A program made the position numbers and the translations under genes. A DNA stretch of 64,000 bases from positions 253,409 through 317,408 of the forward strand of contig NZ_JAJSLW010000007.1 of the NCBI RefSeq assembly GCF_021729145.1, read 5' to 3'. Below are positions 9,012-17,535 of the stretch, piece by piece. Each line of letters starts with the position of its first letter. Positions within the stretch are counted from its first letter, which is position 1. This DNA comes from Membranihabitans maritimus. Lineage in GTDB: Bacteria; Bacteroidota; Bacteroidia; Chitinophagales; Saprospiraceae. The notes below the pieces were generated by a model. It saw only the letters and a list, made by a program, of their open reading frames with translations. It made no database searches and had not been told where the DNA came from.

Positions 9012-9045
9012 TATGAGGTGAAATTTATAAATTATTATTTAATAA

Positions 9046-10080
9046 TCATGATTTAAGAGACAAAATTTTTACTGTTTTATACTTTGAGAGTATTTCTGAC
9101 ATCCACAGACCTACCAACGCCCACCCAATTACAGCCGGATAAAAGATCATTCTCATCGTGCTATCCAAATCTTCGCCTCCCAAGGCCGGATTCCCTCCAC
9201 TACCGGGATGTAAACTTTCAGACATCCGAGGCAATATATACAACAAAGGAATAAGGGCTATAAAAGCAAAAATATTGAATATCGAAGATATTCGTGATTT
9301 TTTATAGGGGTCTTCCATTGAATTTCGAAGCAAAAAATAAGCTGAATATATCAACAATGCAATAGCAGTTGTTATTTGTTTAATGTCCCAGGACCAGGCT
9401 TTTCCCCAGGTATATTCAGCCCAGATCATCCCGGTTGTAACGCCAAAGATTCCAAATAGGAACCCTACTTCGGTTAAGGCACTTGACCTGGAATCATCCA
9501 GAAGATTTTTACTCCTTAAATTCCGGATGGCAAACACGACAGCCCCGGTAAGTAAAATCATCATGGAAAGCCATAGGCTGACATGGAAATAAGTATTTCT
9601 AATGGTTTCAATCAATATGGATCGATAGGGAAAATGTAAATTAGCTACCACACTCAAATCCGAAAGCTCCAGCGGCATCCATTCTTCGACACTTGACTTT
9701 TCGGTACCTGTATAATATACAGCTCCGGGGGATACTGCAGTTCCCTGGTCTTCAAAATCAATAATTAAAGACAAATCACTACCTTTTTTTCCATCGGGCA
9801 AGGAAGCAGGAAGAATAAATTCAGCCATTAATTTGGTAGGGGCTTCAGAGAATATTCTTTTTGAAGTAATTAAATGGTCATCATCATATTTTAGCCAGGC
9901 TCTAACCCCTTCCCCATTTTTGATGTCAGCATTATAGGTCCCAATATTCAAATTAACTTTTTCCCCACCAGTTACCTGGTAAGGACTCACGCTATTAATT
10001 CCAATTCCGATTGGGATTAACAACCCGGCAATATGCACGTAAAGAATAATGACAATCGCCAGAATTTTCCACCATTTCAT
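9046..10080 (-). CDS. ccmC: Heme exporter / cytochrome c biogenesis protein CcmC (CcsA family) with large periplasmic insertion
   Basis: Integral membrane heme-handling protein of System I cytochrome c maturation. Visible are the tryptophan-rich motif (WAEYTWGKAWSWDIK, residues 220-234) and the two expected axial His residues, His166 in YFHVSLW and His291 in SLHPGSG. About six helices are present. At 344 residues it is about 100 longer than usual for CcmC. The extra part is a predicted extracytoplasmic stretch of roughly 125 residues (about 30-155), rich in beta-type sequence, between the first helix and the FPYRSILIETIRN loop. It lies between ccmB and ccmD. Confidence 0.88.
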   Translation of the reverse strand: MKWWKILAIVIILYVHIAGLLIPIGIGINSVSPYQVTGGEKVNLNIGTYNADIKNGEGVRAWLKYDDDHLITSKRIFSEAPTKLMAEFILPASLPDGKKGSDLSLIIDFEDQGTAVSPGAVYYTGTEKSSVEEWMPLELSDLSVVANLHFPYRSILIETIRNTYFHVSLWLSMMILLTGAVVFAIRNLRSKNLLDDSRSSALTEVGFLFGIFGVTTGMIWAEYTWGKAWSWDIKQITTAIALLIYSAYFLLRNSMEDPYKKSRISSIFNIFAFIALIPLLYILPRMSESLHPGSGGNPALGGEDLDSTMRMIFYPAVIGWALVGLWMSEILSKYKTVKILSLKS

Positions 10081-10109
10081 CTGCTTGTATTTTAAAATAA
10101 TTCATTTTA

Positions 10110-10294
10110 ATTCAGCTGAATAAAGTCATAATAACCACGCTTTGTCAATTTGGTTCTTATGTGTTCTTCATTTTTTGCTTAATTACTAATCTTTTTTATA
10201 GAATTCACTACATTGGTAGTCCGGTTCAGAACCATTTTTGTGCCCAGTAAAAATAATTCCATTTCAAAGCTGTCTTATCTAAATTTCAAAAGTA
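10110..10294 (-). promoter_or_regulatory. Possible internal promoter and palindrome ahead of ccmC
   Basis: The 247-base gap between ccmB and ccmC holds, on the minus strand, TACTTTTG (10287-10294), a match to TAnnTTTG, and a perfect 12-base palindrome ATTCAGCTGAAT at 10110-10121, about 30 bases before the ccmC ATG. No good -33 box was seen. The ccmC-ccmD-gdhA genes may thus be expressed separately from ccmB. Confidence 0.35.
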
Positions 10295-10327
10295 AAGTTA
10301 CGACACCTGAAACTTCCCTCTTAATAA

Positions 10328-10981
10328 TCAATCCGTCCAAAGATATGGAAATAAAAAAAGAGAAGCTACACACATCGCCAATCCCAGCCCTCCCAAAATC
10401 AATGCATCCGATCCCCAATCATTGGCCACCGGATTAATATCCACAGCAATAGCACCTATATTATATAATTCCAACACCACCGGAATAATTACAGGAAGGC
10501 TTAAAACCGGATACAAACTTTGAGATTTTTCGCTCCTGTATGCAATTGCATTTACAAGATGAGTAATAGCACTAAAATTCAAAGCTGCCAACACTATAGC
10601 TACTGAAAATCCCCAAAAATCCTGAACGACCTGTCCAAAGAAAAAACTCATTAATCCCCACAAAACAACTAAAAGGATGGTATTTTTCACCAATCCAATG
10701 GAAAGTCTGGAAAATAAAAGAACTTCTGGTTCTACTAATTGAAAGAGCATTTTATGATGCTCCTTTAGCTCAGATTTAAGGGCAGTAGAAGAAGCATTAA
10801 TCAGGGAAAAAATTGCAATAATCCAATAAAGCGATAACCACATTTGAGCACTCAGATCTCTAAAAATAAGATACACGATAAAAGTAGCTGCCAATAGGTA
10901 TTGCAATGTGGAAAGCAAGGTTCCTATATCCCTCCTGTCGCGTTGCCATCTATTCTTTACAAGTGTAAAATACGATTTCAA
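10328..10981 (-). CDS. ccmB: Heme exporter protein CcmB
   Basis: 217-residue membrane subunit of the CcmAB heme/holo-CcmE ABC transporter. Six hydrophobic segments are apparent, with the characteristic NASSTALKSELKEH stretch near residue 60 and the LYPVLSLPVIIPVVL helix. The start codon is TTG at 10981; a TGA stop lies three codons upstream and the next ATG (Met47) would remove the first membrane helix. The ATPase subunit gene ccmA is not adjacent in this window. The gene is divergent from a lipoprotein gene at 11146. Confidence 0.88.
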   Translation of the reverse strand: MKSYFTLVKNRWQRDRRDIGTLLSTLQYLLAATFIVYLIFRDLSAQMWLSLYWIIAIFSLINASSTALKSELKEHHKMLFQLVEPEVLLFSRLSIGLVKNTILLVVLWGLMSFFFGQVVQDFWGFSVAIVLAALNFSAITHLVNAIAYRSEKSQSLYPVLSLPVIIPVVLELYNIGAIAVDINPVANDWGSDALILGGLGLAMCVASLFLFPYLWTD

Positions 10982-11103
10982 ATTAATTATTCAATATTTA
11001 AAAATTTGACTAAAAGCTGGTTATACATTCATTTTCAACCCATTTAATACACCACTTAACATAAAGTTAATCTTTAGTTAACGAGTGAGTAATAACCCAA
11101 AAT

Positions 11104-11111
11104 TACTTTTG
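11104..11111 (+). promoter_or_regulatory. Bacteroidota-type -7 box upstream of the beta-helix lipoprotein
   Basis: TACTTTTG matches TAnnTTTG and lies 34 bases before the ATG at 11146. No clear TTTG -33 box is present at the right distance. A TAATTTTG on the other strand (11098-11105) overlaps it and could serve ccmB. Confidence 0.45.
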
Positions 11112-11145
11112 CTGCAAATTAATAAAACTTAAAACTAATTAACGC

Positions 11146-12711
11146 ATGAAGATTACTAAATTCTTAGCCGCATTAATGTTTGCTTTGACAGCACTTGTAT
11201 TTGTGGCATGTGAAGATGATGACGATCCGGAACCCGAACCCACTGATATTACAGTTTCTGGAACTGTAACAAATGCAGAAGATGGTTCAGGCCTTGCCGA
11301 TGTCAGTGTAGATGCCGGAAGTGCAAATGCGACTACAGATGCTGACGGAAATTATACAGTTACTGCTCCCAAGGCCGGATTGCTATCTTTTTCCAAAGAA
11401 GGATTTATATCAAAAAATGAAGATGTAAATAACAGAACTACCATTGATGTAGCTTTGACGCCTGAGGAAATGGAAGTTGAAACAGTTACTCTTTCGGGTT
11501 TGACTACTGGAGACATGACTTTGACATCTGATAAGATCTACTTAATCAACCAAAAGTTTGTTGTATCCGACGGACATACAGTAACTATTGAGCCCGGAAC
11601 GATTCTCAAAGGAATGGAGGGTACAGGATCCGTAGCTTCTGCTTTTATAGTAGCACGGGGAGGCAAACTCATCGCAGAAGGAACGGCAGACCATCCAATT
11701 ATTTTTACATCTGTATTGGATGATATCACTGTAGGTCAAAAATTTGGTGCCAACTTAATTGAAATAGATCGTGAAAAATGGGGCGGATTGATTCTCCTGG
11801 GCAAAGCTCCTATTTCTGCGGGAGATGGAGACACGGAAGCTCAGATCGAAGGAATTCCCGGAGACGAAGAATTTGGTAAATATGGAGGAGATGACCCTGC
11901 TGATAATTCAGGTAGCTTAAAATACATTTCTATTCGTCACGGTGGTGCTCTTATCGGAGACGGAAATGAAATAAATGGCTTGACCCTGGGCGGTGTCGGG
12001 AATGGTACTACAATAGAAAATATTGAAGTATTAGGAAACCTTGACGACGGAGTAGAATTTTTCGGAGGTACAGTAAATGCTAAAAATATTATCGTTGCAT
12101 ATCAGGGCGACGATGCTATCGATATCGATCAAAACTATTCAGGTACCATTGAAAATGTATTAGTCATACATGGCGGCGATGATTCCGACGAGGCATTAGA
12201 AATTGATGGACCTGAGGGTACTGCTACAAACGGTCTTTTCACATTAAGAAACGGTACTTTTATCAAAACTGATGGAAATGGGTCAGGTGCCGACTTTAAA
12301 TCTGATGCACAAGGGACTTTTGAGAATTGCGTTTGGTCAGGGTATGGAGAAAATACCACCCTAAAAATCAGGGCAAGTTTTGATGTTGACAATAACTGCT
12401 CTCCGGAAGAAGATGCCTTTTCCCATATGATGGATGAGACACCTACCTTTGTAATTAAAGATTCGGAAATCGTTTCAACGGGTACGGTAGAAACACTATT
12501 CAGTATCTATCCTAATCCGGATGAAGATCCTGAAAATCCGGAAGAACCTCATTGTGGCGATGCAGTAACCAATCAAATGGTTTTAAATGCAGCCGCTAAA
12601 ATAGCTGAATGGAATAATGCCATAGTTACCGAAAAAACAGATGGTAAAGGTGCTGATTACAGTGCTTTTGAAGGATGGACATGGAGCCAAAATCAGGGAC
12701 TTTTGGACTGA
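11146..12711 (+). CDS. Secreted lipoprotein with carboxypeptidase-like domain and beta-helix
   Basis: 521-residue predicted outer-membrane lipoprotein. The signal peptide ends in LVFVAC with Cys22 as lipidated residue, followed by an acidic EDDDDPEPEP linker. Residues about 36-110 look like a CarboxypepD-regulatory-like beta-sandwich (VSGTVTNAEDGSGLADVSV), and the rest has the repetitive pattern of a right-handed beta-helix (TIEPGTILKG, LIAEGTADHPIIFTS, NGLTLGGVGNGTTIENIEV). A Cys pair near the end may form a disulfide. Function is unknown. The family often stands next to a TonB-dependent receptor, as here, so a surface-exposed partner of that receptor is a reasonable inference. Confidence 0.8.
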   Translation: MKITKFLAALMFALTALVFVACEDDDDPEPEPTDITVSGTVTNAEDGSGLADVSVDAGSANATTDADGNYTVTAPKAGLLSFSKEGFISKNEDVNNRTTIDVALTPEEMEVETVTLSGLTTGDMTLTSDKIYLINQKFVVSDGHTVTIEPGTILKGMEGTGSVASAFIVARGGKLIAEGTADHPIIFTSVLDDITVGQKFGANLIEIDREKWGGLILLGKAPISAGDGDTEAQIEGIPGDEEFGKYGGDDPADNSGSLKYISIRHGGALIGDGNEINGLTLGGVGNGTTIENIEVLGNLDDGVEFFGGTVNAKNIIVAYQGDDAIDIDQNYSGTIENVLVIHGGDDSDEALEIDGPEGTATNGLFTLRNGTFIKTDGNGSGADFKSDAQGTFENCVWSGYGENTTLKIRASFDVDNNCSPEEDAFSHMMDETPTFVIKDSEIVSTGTVETLFSIYPNPDEDPENPEEPHCGDAVTNQMVLNAAAKIAEWNNAIVTEKTDGKGADYSAFEGWTWSQNQGLLD

Positions 12712-12730
12712 TATCAATCCATATAAAATT

Positions 12731-12758
12731 AAGGGCTGGAGCTTATCCGGCCCTTTTT
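12731..12758 (+). terminator. Hairpin terminator between lipoprotein and TonB receptor
   Basis: AAGGGC (12731-12736) pairs with GCCCTT (12750-12755) and is followed by a T-run. It lies 20 bases after the lipoprotein stop and 20 bases before the receptor start, so it could attenuate transcription into the receptor. Confidence 0.65.
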
Positions 12759-12778
12759 ACTATTTAAATCGTATGTAT

Positions 12779-15607
12779 ATGAAAAACTTATTTACTTTCA
12801 TTGTAGTCACCTTTTCTACTATTACCTGTTTATCTGCACAAAACGGTACGTTAAGAGGTACTATTTATGATGCAAACACCGGGGAAACCATCCCATTTGC
12901 CACAGTTTTACTTGAATCGAATCAGGGAACCGGTACCACTACCGACCTGGATGGGGTATACGAATTGTCACTGCCTTCAGGAATTCATAATATTCAATAT
13001 TCATTTTTGGGATATGCTTCCATGACCATTAGCGAAGTAGAAATTAAAGCAGGTGAAGTTACCGTCCTGGATGCAAAAATCAGTGAAGAAGCTGAGACCC
13101 TTCAAGAAATTGTAGTCACCGCCACCCAGGCACGAAATACAGAATCAGCTATCCTTACTCTTCAAAGAAAATCACCCAATGTCATCGACGGAGTATCCAG
13201 CGAATCATTTCGCAAACTAGGAGACGGTAATGCCGCTGCTGCTATTAAAAGAGTAACAGGAGTATCCATTGAAGACGGTAAGCATGTATATGTAAGAGGA
13301 CTAGGTGACCGCTATACCAAAACCATATTAAATGGATTAGATATTCCGGGACTGGACCCGGATAAGAACTCCGTCCAAATGGACATATTTCCTACTAATC
13401 TCATTGATAACATTATTGTCTTAAAATCTTTCACCCCTGACCAACCCGGTGACTTTACCGGAGGTTTGGTGAATATTATCACCAAAGATTTTCCTGAAGA
13501 TCAGACGTTTAACGTTTCTGCTTCATTAGGACATAATCCGGGAATGAACCTAAACGATCAATTTTTAACTTATGAGGGATCAGGGACCGATTGGTTAGGA
13601 TTTGATGATGGAAGTAGAAAAATACCTTTTGATATAAAATCTGAAATACCAGATCCATCAGAAAGAAACCCACATTTATCTGATTTAACAAGACAATTTG
13701 GAAATGTAATGTCCGCCCGACAAAATTCCAAATTCCTGAACCAATCCTTCGGTATTTCATACGGAAATCAATTGACCATAGGATCCGGGTCCATAGGGAT
13801 CAATGCATCTGCTAACTATAATGCGGATTATACATATTATGACAATGTAGAATATAATACGTACCTAAAAAGACCAGAAAAGTCAGAAAATAACATTTTT
13901 ATCGACCGGGGAATTTCAGGGCCAAGAAGTGATGAAAACGTGTTGATCAGTGGAATGGCAGGCCTGGCTTACAAAAACAGGAATCATAAAATTGGTGCTA
14001 ATTTCATTCTCATCCAAAACGGAACCTCCAGTACGGCAGACCTCACTCAGATTACATATGAAACAAATCCATCCACTATCGTAAGAAACAACCTGGAATA
14101 TAAAGAGCGGTCGATTAGAAACGCTTTTGTTTTTGGTAAACACTCCTTTAAGGAAGGAAAATTTGAACTGGATTGGAGCGCTTCCCCTACTTTTTCAAAA
14201 ATACAAGAGCCAGACAACCGCGTTACAGCTTACGAATTAATGAACAGAGGTGAAGAGCTATCATATGAATTAAACGCCAGTGTAGGCGCAGGTGTTTCAA
14301 GAGTATGGCGAGCACTTGAAGAAGAAAATTATAGCGGGAAAGTAAATGCCACCTACAAATTTGACCAATGGAACGAACAGGAATCAAAACTCAAATTCGG
14401 GGTGATGGCCACATTAAAGGAGAGGGACTATAGTATAAGCAACTTTCTCTTCCGTATGGAAAGATCCAACAGGTTTGACTTACAGGGAGACCCCGATGAG
14501 TTATTTGTCCCCTCTGCAATATGGGATGCAGATGAAAGAGCAGGAACGTATGTAAGAGGCAACTTTGAACCTGCTAATACTTACAGCGCAGAACAAATGA
14601 TCTTAGCAGCATTTATAATGAATGAATTGCCCTTAAGTGATAGGTTAAAATCAATTTATGGAATAAGAGTTGAAAAATCTGATAATTATTATACTGGCCA
14701 GAACAATCTGGGAGATGAAGTTTTTGACAATGCTAAAGTCCTGGATGAACTTGACTTTCTTCCTTCCCTCAATCTAGTGTGGTCTATAACTGAGAAAATG
14801 AATCTCAGAACTTCCTATAACCGTACGTTGGCCCGGCCTTCTTTTAAAGAAAAGTCCGTTGCTCAAATACAGGATTTAATTTCAGGAAGGACTTTTATAG
14901 GGAATATTGACCTTTTAGAGACAAAAGTCAACAACTTTGATGTAAGATGGGAAAACTTTTTTGATTTCGGACAGGTCTTATCGGTTAGTGGATTCTTTAA
15001 GCAGTTCAACAACCCAATCGAATTAGTAGCTTACTCCGAAGTCGCACCAAATGATTTCCAGCCCAGGAATATTGACCAGGCAAATGTATTTGGCCTGGAG
15101 ATTGAAGTCAGAAAAAAACTGAGTTTTGGCGAAACGGCCCTGGAAGGATTCACTGTGGGCAGTAACGTGTCTCTTATTAAATCGGAAGTAGACATGAGCG
15201 AAGCTGAATATACCTCCCGGGTGAACAATGCCAGGGACGGAGAAGAAATCTCCAGAACTCGAAATCTCGTTGGACAATCCCCTTATCTCCTAAATATTTT
15301 TGCAGGATATAACTCCAGTGAAAATATTTTTGAGGCTAACCTCAGTTACAATGTACAGGGCAAAAGCTTGACTATAGTAGGTATCGGTAGAAATCCTGAT
15401 ATTTTTGATATGCCTTTTCACAGCCTCAACTTTAAAACTTCTTTAAAATTTGGTCTGGAAAAGAAATTTAGAGCGAGTTTTTCCATCAATAATATCCTAG
15501 ATCAAAAAAGACAAAGATTTTATCAATCTTTTGGTTCAGCTGATCAAATATTTGAAAAATACGAACCGGGAAGGGACTTCCAACTCGGATTATCCTATTC
15601 CTTTTAA
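12779..15607 (+). CDS. TonB-dependent outer-membrane receptor with carboxypeptidase-like N-domain
   Basis: 942-residue receptor. The start at 12779 gives a clean signal peptide (MKNLFTFIVVTFSTITCLSA, then QNG). Residues about 24-110 form the CarboxypepD-reg-like domain (LRGTIYDANTGETIPFATV), then the plug (IVVTATQARN, VYVRGLGDRYTKTILNG, FTGGLVNIITKDF) and a 22-strand barrel ending in the aromatic LGLSYSF. It is not of the long SusC type and has no SusD partner; the beta-helix lipoprotein upstream is the likely partner. A TonB-box-like sequence is not obvious. Substrate unknown. Confidence 0.88.
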   Translation: MKNLFTFIVVTFSTITCLSAQNGTLRGTIYDANTGETIPFATVLLESNQGTGTTTDLDGVYELSLPSGIHNIQYSFLGYASMTISEVEIKAGEVTVLDAKISEEAETLQEIVVTATQARNTESAILTLQRKSPNVIDGVSSESFRKLGDGNAAAAIKRVTGVSIEDGKHVYVRGLGDRYTKTILNGLDIPGLDPDKNSVQMDIFPTNLIDNIIVLKSFTPDQPGDFTGGLVNIITKDFPEDQTFNVSASLGHNPGMNLNDQFLTYEGSGTDWLGFDDGSRKIPFDIKSEIPDPSERNPHLSDLTRQFGNVMSARQNSKFLNQSFGISYGNQLTIGSGSIGINASANYNADYTYYDNVEYNTYLKRPEKSENNIFIDRGISGPRSDENVLISGMAGLAYKNRNHKIGANFILIQNGTSSTADLTQITYETNPSTIVRNNLEYKERSIRNAFVFGKHSFKEGKFELDWSASPTFSKIQEPDNRVTAYELMNRGEELSYELNASVGAGVSRVWRALEEENYSGKVNATYKFDQWNEQESKLKFGVMATLKERDYSISNFLFRMERSNRFDLQGDPDELFVPSAIWDADERAGTYVRGNFEPANTYSAEQMILAAFIMNELPLSDRLKSIYGIRVEKSDNYYTGQNNLGDEVFDNAKVLDELDFLPSLNLVWSITEKMNLRTSYNRTLARPSFKEKSVAQIQDLISGRTFIGNIDLLETKVNNFDVRWENFFDFGQVLSVSGFFKQFNNPIELVAYSEVAPNDFQPRNIDQANVFGLEIEVRKKLSFGETALEGFTVGSNVSLIKSEVDMSEAEYTSRVNNARDGEEISRTRNLVGQSPYLLNIFAGYNSSENIFEANLSYNVQGKSLTIVGIGRNPDIFDMPFHSLNFKTSLKFGLEKKFRASFSINNILDQKRQRFYQSFGSADQIFEKYEPGRDFQLGLSYSF

Positions 15608-15640
15608 TAGGACAAAGATTACATATACAGCGATTTTTTT

Positions 15641-15677
15641 ATGGGTTAGCTTCAATTGAGGTTAACCCATTTTTATT
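15641..15677 (+). terminator. Rho-independent terminator after TonB receptor
   Basis: ATGGGTTA (15641-15648) and TAACCCAT (15663-15670) form a perfect 8-bp stem with a 14-base loop, followed by TTTTATT. A T-run also precedes the stem, so it might act in both directions. Confidence 0.8.
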
Positions 15678-16078
15678 CAAACTTCAAACAAAAAAATATT
15701 TCTAAAACCACATTAATAAGTTCGTAAAAAAGGTTTTACGACCTTTTGATCCAGTATTCAATACCTGAAGTTTGATTCCTCTTAAAGGAGAATCCTTAAT
15801 ACTCACACATGAGTTATACCAATAGATTTATGAACTTTTCATAAACCGTATGTCAATTACATCCCATCGAAAAGAACGGACATTCGATTGGAATAATAGG
15901 TTCTGAGGACCAACCCATTTCTTAAGGATAAATGATGAAACAAAAATTCATTATTAAGATTACTCAATCATTTCATAAAGGAAGACACTACCGAACAACA
16001 ACGAAATTAAGGTTTTCCAGAAAATTCAAGTCCTTTCTTTATATCCATCCAGTAATTTCAATTTTACTACCTCGACAA
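15678..16078. other. Gene-free spacer between convergent TonB receptor and serpin genes
   Basis: AT-rich, no credible gene. A perfect inverted repeat TCGTAAAA / TTTTACGA (15722-15729 and 15734-15741) with a 4-base loop makes a second hairpin, without a T-run. Nothing else stands out. Confidence 0.5.
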
Positions 16079-17305
16079 TCACCATTCATCAGTAGATGGG
16101 TTATTGTAGAACTGTCCAGCAAACAAAGGGATGTCAGTTTGCGCGTCGACAATAAAATAAGCAAAGGGTCGGTCAAACTTTACGACCGGGGGCAAAGATG
16201 TCACACCAAAACCTACTGATGTTACTGCTGCACCTTCAACCCCCTTCTCATCCACCTGAAGAAATGCGTCGTGTATTACTCTGGATAAATAAATATTTTG
16301 ACCAGTATTTACCTCGCCCAAATTTGTAAAATCTGATTTACTAGGGTCAAAAGCCGTTGGCATTCCCATTTCTACCAAAATAGAATTTAGGTTTTGGTGC
16401 ATTTTGGTTTTATACTTGGGGAGAAACACCATCAGTCTACCCGAGTTTAAGTCTTTGGAATACGATTGTAGATTTGCATACCGAAACTCTTTATTCCATT
16501 CTTGCAGGCTTACATTCTTAGGCATAATAAACCAAGCGTATAAGGAGGTATCAGATAAAGGCATCCTCACTAATGATAACATATCATTATTAAGATACTC
16601 AAAACCCCCATCTTTGAACATAAAATCTACTTCCGATTCCTTCTGGTCCGACACATAGAATTTATCCGCCCTGGTGGCTTCCGGATCGAAAGGATAATCC
16701 CAATCAGCATTTAGGTATATGGCATTTAATAAGAATAGTATTTCTTCGTCCGAAATAGATTCTAGGATTTTCTCAATTTTGCCATTAGTATTATCCGATG
16801 CCCAGTTATTAATTTCTGCAACGGCCTCTTCCGATTTGAAATCAAGCTCGCCAATAGAGGCACCGAAGTAATCATTCAAAATAGTTGAAAAATCAGCATT
16901 CAAATTCACTCTATTTTTATCATAAAACCCGGCATTAGCGATATCAATGGTCCCTTTATCTAACAATTCATTAAAATACGCCTGTATACTTTTTACTTTC
17001 TGATTGATCACCAAATCTGCATTTCCACTTTCCCCAAGTAAATTTTTAATCTCTTTTTTAGTAACACCATCAGCTCCATTTAAAGCCATGTATAATGCTA
17101 ATTGGATACTCAAAGGAGAATGAACAAAATCTTTACCATTATAAATACTACTCAATTCTTTGAAGAACTGATCAGATGGTTCCATAGACAAATTCATTTC
17201 TTCCAACTTAAGGTCGTTGTTTTCCTGCAAACTATTAATAGCCGACTTTTCGCATGAAAAAAAACTAAAAAATAGTATACCGACAAAGAAAATTGAATAT
17301 TTCAT
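16079..17305 (-). CDS. Serpin-family lipoprotein (serine/cysteine protease inhibitor)
   Basis: 408 residues with the complete serpin fold: VHSPLSIQLALYMALNGA near the N-terminus, an NAIYLNADW strand, and near the C-terminus the hinge VDEKGVEGAAVTS and the FDRPFAYFIVD strand. By direct alignment with alpha-1-antitrypsin the P17 Glu is residue 353, giving Thr369 at P1 and Ser370 at P1' (bases 16196-16249 encode the loop). The hinge has small residues as in inhibitory serpins, apart from Gly at P12 and Val at P9. I chose the ATG at 17305, giving the signal peptide MKYSIFFVGILFFSFFSC with a lipobox Cys; an ATG at 17335 adds a leader. It should sit in the cell envelope and trap proteases. Monocistronic. 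Confidence 0.9.
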   Translation of the reverse strand: MKYSIFFVGILFFSFFSCEKSAINSLQENNDLKLEEMNLSMEPSDQFFKELSSIYNGKDFVHSPLSIQLALYMALNGADGVTKKEIKNLLGESGNADLVINQKVKSIQAYFNELLDKGTIDIANAGFYDKNRVNLNADFSTILNDYFGASIGELDFKSEEAVAEINNWASDNTNGKIEKILESISDEEILFLLNAIYLNADWDYPFDPEATRADKFYVSDQKESEVDFMFKDGGFEYLNNDMLSLVRMPLSDTSLYAWFIMPKNVSLQEWNKEFRYANLQSYSKDLNSGRLMVFLPKYKTKMHQNLNSILVEMGMPTAFDPSKSDFTNLGEVNTGQNIYLSRVIHDAFLQVDEKGVEGAAVTSVGFGVTSLPPVVKFDRPFAYFIVDAQTDIPLFAGQFYNNPSTDEW

Positions 17306-17535
17306 ATAACTATAATTTTCTAATAAGACGTTCATACAATACTAAAGGTTGGTGTGTGATTAGAAATAAATTTTAATGGCAGTTATACCGTACCTATGCG
17401 GAAAGCAATATCTACTATGTAGTCAAATTTAGAAAACCAAAGAAAAGTTACTGAGTCGGACAGAAAAATAAATACCTTCTCAGATTTGGCGCAAAATGCG
17501 ATCAAAGATGAAAGTTTTCAATACAGACAAAAATC

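Noticed and set aside
15932..16219. Plus-strand frame of 95 codons overlapping the serpin 3' end
   Set aside because: Antisense shadow of the serpin with a basic, low-information translation.
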